A stretch of DNA of 64,000 bases from NCBI RefSeq assembly GCF_005239225.2, contig NC_133288.1, forward strand, positions 7,211,035-7,275,034, given 5' to 3'. Position numbers and translations under genes: made by a program. Shown here piece after piece: positions 21,030 through 34,439 of this stretch (within the stretch, counting starts at the first letter, position 1; each line of letters opens with the position of its first letter). The notes beneath the pieces are model-generated. The model had not been told where the DNA came from. It made no database searches and worked only from the letters and a program-made list of their open reading frames with translations. This stretch comes from Populus alba. Taxonomy: Eukaryota; Streptophyta; Magnoliopsida; Malpighiales; Salicaceae.

Positions 21030-24000
21030 CTACTTTGATGCCTTGTTTCCGTGTCCTTTGCCTTGGCTAGCAGCTGCTGACATTATGCGCAAACGACTGG
21101 CAATTTCTGTGAAGGAAGGCCTAACTCCAGGATTTGGGGCCCAACACTGCTCCATTAGTATTCCCCATTCAGAATCACAATAACTTGGAATAGTTGGTCT
21201 CAGTGTGTTGTTAACAATCCCCCCTACACACCAGGATAGAGACTCACATAAATGTCGACAGCATAGACAATATAAATGCAACTGACATCAACTGTACACG
21301 ACATGACAGAGGAGAAGATTTAATGTACAATTGCATCAAATAATGTACATAGTTATTCTGATTTCCAGAGGTTAGTTTGTAATCTAGAAGTGAAGTTAGC
21401 CCCTTGGCATTGAACCTTCAAAGTCTTGATACCATTCCGGAACTATATCGGACTCAGTTCAGAACAGGAAACACAAGTCTATTATTACAGAATAAAAAAG
21501 AACCCCAACAACGATGATTTTTCAAGAATTTTTTTTTTCCAACACCTATTGTTCCTTTTTAAATTATCCCACCATTACTTCCAGATATAATTATGAATCA
21601 CATGCATGCATCCATTTAGTGAAACAAATCTATGAGAATTGAAAGACAAATTCAATCGTATACTAGCAGAGTCCAGCAGCATTTTTGGTAACTGAAGTTT
21701 CACAATGGTGCTGCAATCATAGGATACAGGCACAACCCAAAGACGATATAGGTCATTTGCACACAATCATGCATGAACAACACACAAAAGAATTGAGTAC
21801 AAAACTCATACCTATAATTGCACCATAGTGCATGTTGGCATAGGGCTCCTCACCAGTGAGAATTTCCCAAAGGACAATTCCAAAAGAGAACACATCAACC
21901 TGTGATAAATTAGAGATTAGAAACTGATCATAAGGGACATTAAACAACAAGGACTACAAATGATGGGAAAAGAAAATAAGGAAGAGAAATAAACCCCTGC
22001 ATGAACCAAGTTCCATATCTGTCAAATAAAAGGCAACATGTGCAGGACGAATTTTTTAAAACCTAAACCAGCTTAGCAACTTTTCACAAACTAGAAGAAA
22101 CAAAATGTAGATATTCAGATAAAGTTTTCCACCACCAAATGCAACAAATGAATTGAAAATTCAGTCATGTCAGTTACAAACTTAGCCGAGGTGTACATGG
22201 GACAAAAATCTATATCAACTCTACAACATTACAATCTTTTTCATGTCATTGACAGAGGTAATTTCAAGATGGAAGCCTTTACCTTTTCTGAAACCTTATT
22301 ACTGCTTCCATTTAGAAGCTCGGGGGCCATCCATGGTAGAGTTCCCCTTACACCTCCAGAAACCAAAGTATTTCGTTTGATTTTTGACAGGCCAAAATCA
22401 CCAACCTGGAACATCCATTCATAAGAATGTTTTATAATAAGAACTCAATCATTCGATGCAATCAGTTTTTTGTTCATACTACTAGAACTTACCTTGCAGA
22501 TTGGTCGTTGGGGATCTTTCAAGTTCACAAGCAAGTTGTCACATTTCAAATCAAAATGTACAATATTCTTAGAATGCAGATATTCCATTCCAAAAGCAGC
22601 ATCCATAGCTATGAGAAGTCTCTTGCGACGATCTAGATACCTGCAAGTTAATATTTAATGAAATAATAAACAGGAGAAGACAAAACAATCAACTGCCTGT
22701 GCATGAAATTGCAAATTAGCAGGAATATGCCAAACTGGAATTCAGAGAAATGCAAGAGTGCACAACATACCTATCCTTGCGAAGTAAAACATTTCTAAGA
22801 GAACCATCAACCATGTACTCTGTTACAGTAGCTAATGTCCCCCCATGTCCATCTTGAACTACACCATAAAATGCAACAACATTTGGATGGTGGAGCTTTG
22901 AAAGGATGCCAGCTTCCCGCCAAAACTCCAAGGTCTGATGAAGCCAGTGAAAATAGATTATTTAACATCAAGCTAAGAAAGCATATATGAAGATAAGGAA
23001 ACTAGAAGCCAATGTACTTGTTGAATACTAAAGAAGAATTATTGAATTGGCCTCCTCTTTTTTCTATAAATCAATGAAGGCTACAGGATAAAATAGCACA
23101 TAATTATTTTTAGAAAAAAAATTTGGAAATGCATATCAAGAGTTGAGCAAAAGTTACCAATCTCTCTTGCTCTGACGATCGACCTGTGAAACATATCTTC
23201 TTTAGCCTCTTAATGGCAACATCAGTGCCCCTCCACTTTCCATGATACACAGTTCCAAAAGTACCAGAACCCAATTCTTTCTGCTCTTCAAGATCTTCAT
23301 TTTTTATTACCTGTTATATCACCCGGAAGAGAGTATAAAAGAATAAAGTGGATGTTATTTTCAGGAAAAAAGTAAATTGAACTAATCTTAAAGCACAAGA
23401 TGGAAGATACAAGCATGTGAAAGGAACACTAAATCCATATGTTCCTGCAAGGTCGTCATTTATGCATCACAGAAGTAGAAAGGAGAGAAGGAAACTAATC
23501 AGAAAGCACATTGTACCCTCTCTCTAGGTTTGGTTACTTTTCATATTGTATTATAGATTGAAGTTTGAGTCTATTAATATTTTAAGCATGTGTAAGTAGA
23601 ATTTCTTTCAAACACTAAAAACAGGACAGAAAAACTTTACATCATAATAAAGATGGGTAAATGTAACCAGTGCATACCTGCAAGGTATTGATATCAAAAT
23701 CTCCCAGAGAAGGATCGCAAGGAGGAAGCCCATCGTTCTTGTTATCCAACTTCCCATCCTATGAGCATCAGAGTGAAGTTCGGTTGGCATGCTAGGAAAT
23801 AAGTTCTCAAATCAAATTAAAATTGAGAAGAGATACCTCATACTGTGAATCTGGTGACTGTAGGTTCTCCATCATAGCCTCAAACTGCATACTTTCTGTC
23901 TCCTTCAATTGGGAATGATCAAAATTAGACATCATCGTGGAATCAGCTCCAACCATTCCTGGTAAATTATTCTGATTGTCTTGGCCAAAAATAATTTGGG

Positions 24001-26653
24001 AATAGTCATGGCCCACTGAATCACCACCTTCTGCCAAATGTGTGAAATGATAAGATTTATGATCTACATTTGTAAGCACAGATGGAGTCGTTAGATGATC
24101 CTGGTCAATAAGAGAAATATCTTTTTGAACAAACTCTTCCTTTGCCAGCTTCTGAAAATATGACCAGTGCTTCGGCTCATGATTTTCCATGTTTACACTC
24201 ACACCAGCTCCATCACTGTGTAGTGGACTAAGACCAGGGGTGTCCTCAGTAAATATCCCTTTTGAGAATATTTCAGAAATGAAATCACGAGGGAATCTAT
24301 CATTTATATCGATTTGGATTTCTGCCTGCTTGGTGGCTGAAACAGTGACAGGGGGTATTCCTTCTGCGACAACTTTAGCTGAGCTATCTGTCCAAGAAAA
24401 TGGCTGAAAATGTCTCAGACTGTCCTCATCAGAGACATTCCTGGTTGTCATCTCATCCAAGTCATCTGGAAGATCAGCTGTAGGATCCTTATGCTCCACA
24501 ACACGAGTTACTTGGTGCACAGCCAGATGTCCAGATCCCACATCTCCCTTTACATCAGTTGGGAGTTTCCTATGATTACCAGTGGCCATATCTGTCTCAA
24601 AGTCTTCCTTGAGAATCCTATCCCTGTTTGCAGAATCATTTTCATCAACATTCTTAGCAACTGCCTGCTTGAACCCAAAATCTGACACCTGTTCGGAATC
24701 AGGGAGCTTGTTATTCATCTGAGAAATGGCATCAGAAAACTCTTTATGTTGTTGAAATTGAGCAACTCCATCATCTATGATTTGAGAGTCTGTACATGAT
24801 GGTTTTGCAGTTGAAATGAAGTGTTCAGTGTGGGCAGCCAAATTACTCTCATGCAAATTTTCCACAGATTCCATAACTGGATTGTTCTCGGTGATGCCTG
24901 GATGTGAATGAGAAACGAGCAATTGAGAGCCAAGTGAATCATCAGACTTGGATAATCTGTTCAGTAACTCTGCTTGACCCCGAGGTATTCTCTCCGAATA
25001 ATAAACCCTTTGAGGAGGTATTGATGGCTCAAGATAGCTCAAGTCAACTGGATTTGTAGTAGAATCAGCATTTCCTGGACCAGATGCACCACTGGGTGTG
25101 GAGTGTTGATCATCTTCATGAGATCTAGGAACCTGCACTTGATTCACATCATCAACAAAAGAAGAAACCTTCTTTTGTTCTTGGCATTTCCCCTCATATT
25201 TTGATGGTATGGTACTTGGATCTCCTTCTGGCACAGCAGCTGGTACTGGTACTTCATCAACTGGAGCAGGGTAAATATTCTCTATCGCATGAGTTTTTCC
25301 CAAGTCAATCTTTTGCTGAATTGAACCAGCAGGTTTTGGATTCACCTCCTTTCCTGACATCTGTGAATTCTTCATCTGAAAGCTAATACATTGATGTCCT
25401 TCGTAAAAACCAGCTTCTTCATTCATATGCCCTTGAAGTTGCCTTGAATAAGGGATTTCTCCAAGAGGAGAGTCGTTAGAGGAATGATGGTGATAGTGCA
25501 ATGGGAAATGCTTAGTGTCTCTATGATCCATCATCTGGTCATGATAAAATTGTGGATAGGTCTCGTAGGCATTGGAGGAACTTTGAAGAGTAGGTTGAGA
25601 AGAGTGGTAAGTGCCAACCAAAGGTGAAGCGTTGACCCCAGCAGATGCAGATGCAACACTGGTCGTCTCCCTGTCAATGTTTCCTGAAGAGCTTGCCAGA
25701 CCATGCAGGGCTGATCCTCTTCTGGATCCCATGTCCATGCCATTGACAGCAACTACATACTGAATCTCAGAATCACCCTCCGCACTGCCCAGGCCCAGTT
25801 GAGCATCTTCCAAATCACTCATTGAAAACAGAAACAATCTGAGTTTTTGTGATCCTTCTCTATCAATTTCACTCCATTCATCCATCATATTCAGCAGATC
25901 CTCGTCACATGAAACAGAAACCAAGGCATCAAGATCTTCACCAGGAAGCTGATATTTTATTATGCGAGTTTCATAATATATTGCTAAAGTTTTTTGCTTA
26001 AACTCATGCCAAGAAATGTCCCTTGCAATACACATAATGCGCTTTTCACCTCCAACATACCTCAGTTGTCCATCACTTGGCCGTGGTAGGATTTTACCAC
26101 CGAAGCTGCAGAGAACTTTCATTTTCCCAGAGAAGCTACCGGAGGCTCCAGAGGAGGCATAGCCATGCAGAGCTCCATGGCTTTCATAACTAGATGAAGT
26201 TCTTGGTACCAACTGAATTGACCCATAGTTGCTTCTCTCTTCATGTAAAGATGAGTCCATCCTATCAAAGTCTTTTTGACCTCTCTCTACCATGGCTAGC
26301 ATCGAAATATCTGAACCGCTTTCAGACCCTGTATGGCTAATGCCTAAAATAGCTTTTAGTTCCAGATAACCAGTCACATAGTTGGGATCGCCAACAGCAT
26401 TTGGAATGAGAGGCTTCTTAGGAATGACCCGATCACGCATAAATTCGAGAGCAAACTCCTCACCTGTCTGAATGGAATAGTTACGTACAGGTTTAACTTC
26501 TGGTGGTGGTACATTTAGGTCAGGAACTCTTGTATTGGAATTCCTGCTACTTGAAGGGTCTGAGGTATATGCCTGAGAAGCAGGCTGGGATATCTCATGT
26601 CTAGGATCCCCATAATTGTATTGATGTTGTTTATATATCTCTGACTCTTCCAT
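21030..26653 (-). CDS. Raf-like MAPKKK with PB1 domain (B-group Raf)
   Basis: Serine/threonine (dual-specificity-like) kinase of the plant Raf group B4; relatives such as RAF18/20/24 and HCR1 act in osmotic stress signalling by activating SnRK2 kinases. Eight exons on the minus strand: 26653-23837, 23758-23678, 23310-23158, 22934-22771, 22640-22493, 22405-22283, 21899-21812 and 21223-21030. All are GT-AG and in phase, giving about 1255 residues. I start at ATG 26653; the codon before it is GTG. A PB1 domain lies at about residues 177-278 ([33 protein letters not shown]), followed by a long disordered middle. The kinase at about 967-1245 has GSGTFGTVY (loop), AIK (Lys near 1000), HFDLKCDN (catalytic loop), DFG and [11 protein letters not shown] in place of HRD is common in plant Raf proteins. 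All catalytic residues are present. Confidence 0.95.
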
Positions 26654-27600
26654 CACAACATTATTTAAATACTTCTCAACTTAACTCGAATATAGCGGAT
26701 TAAACCCAATGCCATCACCAAACACTCACAAAATCAGTCCATCAACTACATACCAACACACAAACTTCGCTCACAACAAGGTTTATGATCACAATGATTT
26801 GCTAAATTTCCTGAAAAAAAGAACAGCAAACACATGCAAACGCGTCAAGAACCCTCAGATCTTCAGACAAATGATACATTACAAGTAATAGAACAGAAAT
26901 CCACACAGCAAGGCAAACAAAACAATTTACACACTGGGATTCATTCAAACCACATGCAGTCATCAAATATTATCAAAGTTAGGAGAATCCAACTGAACTT
27001 CAAACATAGATAAACACAATAAAACCTCCAAAAGTTACAGATAGAAGTGGTTACAAAGTAAACCATCCAGACTCAAAATTCAACTACCCCCTCATAAAGT
27101 TAGAAACTACACAAACTTAAAGTGGTGATATGATATATCAGCATAAATTAACTATCCAAATTCCCAACCAAAAAAAATCTAAATTAATTATCGAATAGCT
27201 CAAAATCTAACAAAAAAAAAATACAATTCAAATAATTCACAAAAAAAACCCAAAACTTTATTTCTCTCAGATCAACAACTAAAACCCAAAAAGAAACAAT
27301 TAAAAAGAAATGAACTTGCCTTGTAACATAAATACCTGAAATATAAGGAGAAAGGGTATCTAACTCAAAGCTTTGGCTTTTGCTTCAAGAGGGAGTGAGT
27401 AAAGTAAAGGGTCTCTCTCAGTAAGCTCAAAAAAAAAAACAACAAAGCAAATACATTTATCTCATATTCATGATGGGTTTTGTTTGCTTTTTGAATTTTT
27501 TGTGCTAAAAATTTGTAACTCGTAATTTTTTTGACAAAATCGAAGGATTGGCCTTTTGTCTCTCTCTCCCCCCCTCTCTCTCTGCTCATATACATTCTCT
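26654..27600 (-). other. 5' leader and promoter region of the Raf-like kinase gene
   Basis: No coding potential. A GA/CT-rich block at 27540-27600 (CTCTCTC runs) is typical of a plant leader or core promoter. Near 27320 the minus strand reads ACAAG|GCAAGTTC, a good match to a GC-type splice donor, so a leader intron ending shortly upstream of the ATG is possible. Unproven. Confidence 0.35.
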
Positions 27601-27858
27601 TACATGTTCTAAATAGTCAACAAACTACTTGAAGTTACTAGATTCTTGATGTTTTCCCAGTTTATTTACTTTATATGCCACTGCTGTCAATTAGTTTGAC
27701 GAAAATAACGGTTACTTTCTTAATATTTTGGTGGCACGATCTAGTTTCTAGAGATGATAGCTGCTTTGTATTTTTCCATTTTTTATCACGGTGATTCTAA
27801 GGAAAGAAATAAAGAATTATTTTATCGACATGACGATATTAAACAAATGCTGGTTATA

Positions 27859-28036
27859 TTATTATCTAACCATATCATATAATGCCAAACTATAAGCGAA
27901 TCGGATCACGCCAAGTTTTTGTACAAAATCTTGGGTTTATTCTTTATTATTATCTAACCATATCATATAATCCCAAACTATAAGCGAATCGGATCACGCC
28001 AAGTTTTTGTACAAAATCTTAAGTTTATTCTTTATT
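27859..28036. repeat. Tandem duplication, two 88-bp copies
   Basis: Two almost identical direct copies with period 88. Each contains ATTATCTAAC (27861 and 27949), CGAATCGGATCACGCC and TTTTTGTACAAAATCTT. Only a few substitutions separate them, so the duplication is young. Confidence 0.9.
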
Positions 28037-29423
28037 TTTTCCTAATGATGTATAGAATTAGTTTTTTAAAGTGATTTTTATTAGAATATATTAAAATAAT
28101 ATTTATTTTTATTTTTAAAATTTATTTTTAATATTAATACATTATAATGATTTAAAATAATAAAATTAAAAATACTTTTTTAACACTAAAACAAACATTT
28201 TCTCCCCCCACTTCCTTTTCTGGTCGGCCAGCTTCCGGGCACGTTGTATATATTTTCAGTATTCACATTTTGCTTCAAAAGCTTTTGATTACCTTGTAAG
28301 GAAAGAAACGAAGAGTTCGATGGAAACATAAAAATCAAAGAAAGATACATGAAGAGATTTGGCTTTGACCTTAGAGTTTTAGAATCTTTTAGTTTAATCA
28401 AAGATTATGTCATAATTTAATTCCCAAATACCACCTAAAGTCTTAAAGTATTTTTATACATTGGCTATATATGGGGTCTTTATCTATTACATATGTATAC
28501 ATACAAGCCTGTATTATTATATAACATAAACTTATCATAACTAGTGGTGGATGGGTAAGATTACATTTCATAGCCGATTTAAGACGAATAAAAATCTAGA
28601 TAAAAATATAAATAAGATTTTTTAAATATTAAAAATTATATATATTTTTATTTTTTATGTGTGTCTAACAAGTGGAGTCTGGAATAATTTTTATTTTATA
28701 TTTAAAATTTTTTATTAAATAAAATAATTAACAAATATTTCTTATTTATTCTCAAAGTTATTTATTAACATTAAGTTATTATAAGTGACCTTTAAATCGG
28801 CTCTAGTTGACTTTCCTTGTCTCATGGAAATTGACCATAAGGCTCAAGATTTAAACAAATGAGGTCGGCTCCTATCCCTCTCTTAGCCAAATTCATTGAG
28901 ACGTATTCACGTTTATTTGAATACAATAAAATACCTTTCATATACGGAAGTATTTGTTGGGATTAATGAGTCTAATAAAAATTATAAATAAATGTCGAAA
29001 CAAAGTTTTCTAGAAGCAACTTTCAGGGGCAGTGTTTGGTGTGAGTTATAAAATAACTTGAAGTAAATTTCCTTGAAAAACATGAGAAGGCTAAATTGCC
29101 TCCTCCCTCTTTATTTTGCTCTCTCTCTAAGCGCTTCCTCTCTTTCTAAGATCAGACAATCTAAGGATTTTACCAATTTTCAGTCATTATATTCATTTAT
29201 TCATGGGATCATGGAAAGTTCACAATCTCGAATTTAAGAGAATGGAAGTGAACATTGACCAAAACTATGCCATTTAATGTGCCGAAACCACATCGTTTTG
29301 GACCATTGTTTATAAAGTGAACATTGACCAAAATATTTATTGAGTATTGCTTTTATATATATATATAAATACTCTCTTTTATCGAGTATTGGTTACATTT
29401 GTTCTTATTAAGTTATTTATTTA
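28037..29423. other. AT-rich intergenic region
   Basis: No genes. 28070-28190 resembles a decayed copy of the MITE family described at 42311, 56605 and 61670. The remainder is unique AT-rich DNA. Confidence 0.35.
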
Positions 29424-30005
29424 TTTATTTAAATTGACAATATTATATTTTTTATTTTAAAAAAAAAATAAAGATTGGTAGAAAAAGTTTTCACAATTGC
29501 TTAAAAACATTTTAATTAAAAAAATTTAAAATTACTTAATCATTAAAATTTTAAGAAATAATTTAATATATATATATATATAAAACAGAAACTAAGATAC
29601 TTGATTGATTAAATATTGTGAATACAAGTGCTCACAATATTAAAGAATAAAATTTTTTTAAAAAAATCAATTAAAAAAAACCTAAAAATACAATGGTTTA
29701 ATGGATTGACTCATATTGTTTTTATATTGTTTGGTGGATTGACTCATATTGTTTTTATTAAGTTTTTTTTTTATTTAAATTGACAATATTAGATTTTTTA
29801 TTTCAAAAAAAAAATAAAGATTGGTAGAAAAAGTTTTCACATTTGCTTAAAAACATTTTAATAAATAAAAAAAAAATTAAAATTACTTAATCATTTAAAT
29901 TTTAATAAATAAATTTTTTAAAAAAATACATATAACAGAAACTAAGATGCGCTATTGATTAAATATTGTAAATACAAGTGCTAATAATATTAAAGGATAA
30001 AATTA
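29424..30005. repeat. Diverged direct duplication of about 250 bp, offset 346 bp
   Basis: A block containing TTAAATTGACAATATTA, AAGATTGGTAGAAAAAG (29471), CAGAAACTAAGAT and TGATTAAATATTGT is repeated with about 85 % identity starting at offset +346 (AAGATTGGTAGAAAAAG at 29817). Between the copies is a shorter double of GGATTGACTCATATTG. Confidence 0.75.
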
Positions 30006-30035
30006 AAAAAAAAAACTAAAAAAAAAAACTTAAAT

Positions 30036-30640
30036 TTACATGTTAACTTGCAACTCGGGTCATAAGATCAAGATAACCCCATGAAAAGCAAATTGAAACA
30101 AATTACGAATTCCAATCCCCAACTAACCCCATATTAAAGGATAAGATTAAATAAATCAATTAAAAAATAACATAAGAAACAATATGAGTCAATCCACTAA
30201 ACCATGATCCAGATTATCAAATCGAGATGAATTTATAGAAAAAATAAAAAACAAGTCTAATATTAAAAGGACCTGTGACCTAGGTTATGAGACTGATATA
30301 ACTTCTTATAAATAAAATAAAAAAGACAGCTTAATTTAACCAATGTCTAAAATGTCAAAACTCATGACATTGATCGTGAGATCCAATATAATCTCATAAA
30401 GAGCAAATCAAAACAGATTATGACGCTCAATTTTTAACTGATCAAATGTTGAATGATAAAATTAAAAAAAAAAAAAAAAACACAAAAAACATTTTGAGAG
30501 AACTATTTTCGGGTTAACCGAGTTGCACTATTTTCGGGTCATGAGATTAGGATAACCTAATGAAAAGTAAATAAAACAAATCATTTTGTTTAATTCTCAA
30601 TCAAATCAATATTAAAAGATGAAATAAAAAAAATTAAAAA
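30036..30640. repeat. Degenerate repeat units of a plant dispersed repeat
   Basis: At least three degenerate copies of one unit. Each begins with a form of GGGTCATGAGAT(C)AAGATAACC, continues with GAAAAGCAAAT(T/C)AAAACA, then CTCAAT, and ends with ATATTAAAGGATAAAATT. Copies start near 30055, 30380 and 30535. An inverted, larger relative of the same text appears at 34440-35700. Confidence 0.55.
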
Positions 30641-31377
30641 AAATCCGAGTCAACCAGATTAACACGTTAAAACTAAGATTAGTAAATAAGAGTGATAACT
30701 AAATTAAAAAAAATCTAATATTAAAAAAATAAATTTAAAAAAATATCAAAGAAGAAAATAAAAGGAGCAAGTCAAAATACTATTTTAATAAATAGTACTT
30801 TGTGAGAAATGGTACAATAAAACTCTATTTTCTTTTAGTTAATAATTAACTAGTGACGATGCATGTAATTTTAGAGTAAAAAACAATTTCAACACAAAAA
30901 AATGCGGAGGTTGCAAATTTATTTTTATCATAAAAAATATTTTATTATAAGTTGAAAATTTTAATGCTTGTATTTAATAAAATAAATTAAAAATTATATA
31001 TATTAATAAATGTTAAAAAATTAATTAATTATAATCAAAGATCATGTACATAAATATTGATATATCTAATTTTGTGATGCGTGAAGGTTTTCAAATTCTT
31101 TTCTTTACTTATACAATAATGAATTTTTTTTTAATAAAAAACAATAACTTAAACTCCATTCAAATGAAATAAATCTCTATTGGTTTTAGGGGGCAAATTT
31201 TTTTAATGTAGAAAGTAAATGCAAAAATAAATAATTTGGATACATGTGCCGAGGTTTGAAAATGTTCCTGTGGAGGTTGGTACCTACAGATGGGCGAAAA
31301 CTAATGGCTGATTGTGAAAATTTTTTGTTTTTCCAAATTTGAGGGTAAAATCACAAATAAGAGAAAATAGCAAACAA

Positions 31378-31450
31378 CGATCGCGATGGGACTCGAACCC
31401 ACAATCTCCCGCTCCGGAGGCGAGCGCCTTATCCATTAGGCCACGCGATC
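31378..31450 (-). tRNA. trnR-CCG: tRNA-Arg (anticodon CCG)
   Basis: A 73-nt cloverleaf on the minus strand. The acceptor stem GATCGCG pairs perfectly with CGCGATC. The D arm reads GCCTAATGGATAAGGC. The anticodon stem CTCGC/GCGGG (one T-G pair) closes a 7-base loop CTCCGGA with T33 and anticodon CCG, which reads CGG (Arg). The T arm contains GGTTCGAGTCC, the internal Pol III B box. The gene has no intron. TTTTC follows within about 15 bases as a Pol III terminator. A nuclear gene by context. Confidence 0.95.
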
Positions 31451-33717
31451 GTAGTATGACTCTTTTAACATATGTAATTATTTTAAATATAAATATCATG
31501 ATTAATCATAGGATGTATTTTGTGCTCTTCCTTGCTTGCATAGGTAGAAAATTGAATGCGAAATTACACGTAATAAAAGGACACATGAATTTCGATTTTT
31601 TCTCATATACATTAAAAAAACTAAAGGAGATTGGTGAAATACTATATGAACGCATATTCATTGCATTATGAATTGAAAAAATATAATGATGATTTTATCC
31701 TTTTAAAAAAACATCATTAGACTAGCTGTTAAAGATAATATAATTTTTTTACAAGTTCAGTTAGTTATTACAAGATTAATTAGAAATAAATTGATCTTTT
31801 TATATTTTTAAAACACAATAAAATAACTAAAAATATAGTAAAATAATTAAATTACTCTTTAAAAGCAAAATTTATTTAAAAGATATCCAAAGACTCTTTT
31901 TTAGTTAAAATCAATTTGATTGAAGGACAGTTTAATATTGTTTCTTATAACTATTTTTATTAATTGTGAAACTCTAGTGTCTTACGCTATGTTTGTTCAA
32001 GAAACATATCCAATGATTATAAATTATTATTTCTTAAGATAAGAATTGAAAAACAAGAACTAGTGGGATATTTTTATTGAAACAATTAAAATTAAAAAGT
32101 ACTGAGGTTGAAAAATAGAAATAAAAAAGAACAAATTAAGATAATAAATAATAAGCTAAATTTTCTAGGCAGATTCAAAATAACTCAAGTCGGGTGTATA
32201 TAATTTGCTTTAAAGCAATTTTCATTTCTCCTTGTCAATCCTCCACTTCTATTTATTAACTAAATCTTATTTATTTTACATTTAGCAAATCTTAGATATT
32301 ATAAAATAATTAAATAAATAAAATGAAATTATTACTAAAGGTATGAACCATGCTTTTAAGAATCCTTGTCTTAATTTATATTGCTGTTGAGTTTGGACAC
32401 AAAAGTCTATTCATCATTCTAAATAACCTTTTAAAAATAAAAATATTATTTTAATATATTTACATATAAATAAATTATTTTTTAAAAATAATTATTAATA
32501 TATCAAAACTTGGCTCATCTTGGAACATCTGTCGTCCCGCATGCCAGGAGTCTCTTGTCAACGTATACCGGGGGGGGGGGGGGGGGTGTTCATAATTTAT
32601 TATCATTTGTTTGATAAATAGCAATGTGCCGATGGAGAAGCGGCGCACGAAATAATAAAAGCAGTTAAACATGGTTTTATTCAAAAATGGAAAGACTTTT
32701 ATTTAATTATTATTTCACATTTTCTTTCCAGTGCTTTTTCTACATGTTCCCATCAAGCTGTCAAAATCTTCAAGACACGCAGTGCCGACATTTGTTTTAT
32801 AGGGTGATCACATGACACATGTGATTCCATAGTTGAACTTTCTATCAACATCCATTTTTATTTTAATTAACCATTTTGGTATGCTTTTGAGTTTTGAGCG
32901 TGACATGTCTTTAGAAAAAAAATTAAAGTAAATGAAGACAAATGGTGTTTATTTATTTTTATTTCTTACAAAGGGACTTTTTAAGAGGCCTCAAAGTATT
33001 TTCGATAAGAATACCAGTATTTTAAAATAAAGACTATAATTTTAAGATTTTAGATCTGTTATTTGTCGCAGTTAGGAATCATGATAAAATTTTAATTAAT
33101 ATTGTTATTCACAACCACGATATCTATTTAAATTAAAGTCTAACCGATTAATCGGTTTATAAAAAAAAATTGTAAAATTATTAAAACTGTCAAAATCAAG
33201 CCAAAGATGAGATTTTTAAAATATAAAGGTTTGATAACTTAAGTGGTGATTTTAAGGAAAATAACCTTTGAAAATAATCTACTTTTATATTTAAATTAGT
33301 TTTTTTTATTTATATTAAATAAATTTTCTTTCAAATAGAAAAGCAACAAAACACTCTTTTTACTTTATATAAAAATAGATTTGTATTTTAGATCGTGTAT
33401 AACCAAGTTTCTCAAAAAACAAAATCATGTTAATACTTTTAATAAAAAAAAGAGAAGAAATGAAAGAATATTTTGCATGATTTAGCATCTCTTAAAATTA
33501 TCAAAAAAATCAAAAAAATAGTTTTTATATTTGTATGTATCATGGATTTAATAACAAGTTGATTAAAACCGTGTTAGTTTAGCTATAATTATTTTTATTA
33601 CACATTTATCATAACTATTTTTTATGTTATTTTTAACCCTATTTCAATATCTAAACATCATTTTTTATATAAAAAAATAATCTAGCCTATCAGCAAAGCA
33701 TAAGACCTAAGACAATA
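31451..33717. other. Gene-free AT-rich region with a G17 homopolymer
   Basis: No supportable genes. The notable element is a run of 17 G at 32570-32586, preceded by a short higher-GC block (GTCGTCCCGCATGCCAGG). 32430-32500 again resembles the tail of the MITE family. Confidence 0.4.
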
Positions 33718-33733
33718 AAAATTACAAGGTCTT

Positions 33734-33892
33734 ACAAGATTTTCTATGATTTCAGGTTTGAGCTCTTTAGTTGTTAATATGATGGCTACTTGAGACTTAC
33801 ATGATCGTTAACTTCAGGACCCGTAGGATTAGTCGAGGTGCGCGTAAACTGATCCGAACACTCATGTTAATAAAAATAAAATAAAATTACAA
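33734..33892 (+). mobile_element. SINE, 5'-truncated, with 16-bp target site duplication
   Basis: Flanked by perfect 16-bp direct repeats, AAAATTACAAGGTCTT, at 33718-33733 and 33893-33908. It has a B box-like GGTTTGAGCTC at 33755-33765, a tail GGATTAGTCGAGGTGCGCGT, and an A-rich 3' end (AATAAAAATAAAAT). The distance from the 5' boundary to the B box is too short for an A box, so the copy is probably 5'-truncated. The 3' tail matches the SINEs at 16295 and 37522. Confidence 0.82.
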
Positions 33893-34439
33893 GGTCTTTT
33901 TTCTTTCTCCTTACAAGCAGATTGAATTTTTTAGCTTTTACGAGTCATAGAATTTGAGGGATAGAGGGTGGAGGATTTAAAAAAAAAAAAAAAAAAAAAA
34001 ATATATGCATGAGCTCCCTCCTCTAATTCCGAGATACGAAAAACTAACTGTAGTAATTCTGAAAAACCTGTAGACACATTTCATTACTTGTAAAAATAAA
34101 ATCTCACATGTGATAACAAATTTAGTCCGTCTAGCATTAGATCCACATTCGACCATGTCCATCGGGCTGGATTTCCATATTCGACCATCCACGGATTGCG
34201 GCCTTCTTCCACAAACTTTTGCTGCTACTGCCTACTCCCTTGAAATATTAATTGATTACAAACATTGACCCCTGTTTTGTCGTTAATGAGCTAATTAAAA
34301 ATTATAGCTTTGGATCTTCATGATCTAATTATAAGGAAAAATATAGAATAAAAAAATAAAAAATTAGACATGGTAATTAATTAATCTGATAGCTAAAACA
34401 TGTGGGGAATATATTGTACTGATTGCTGCACTATCTTTT

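Noticed and set aside
31284..31671. Two open frames (one on each strand) over 31339-31499
   Set aside because: Both simply read through the tRNA-Arg gene and its flanks.
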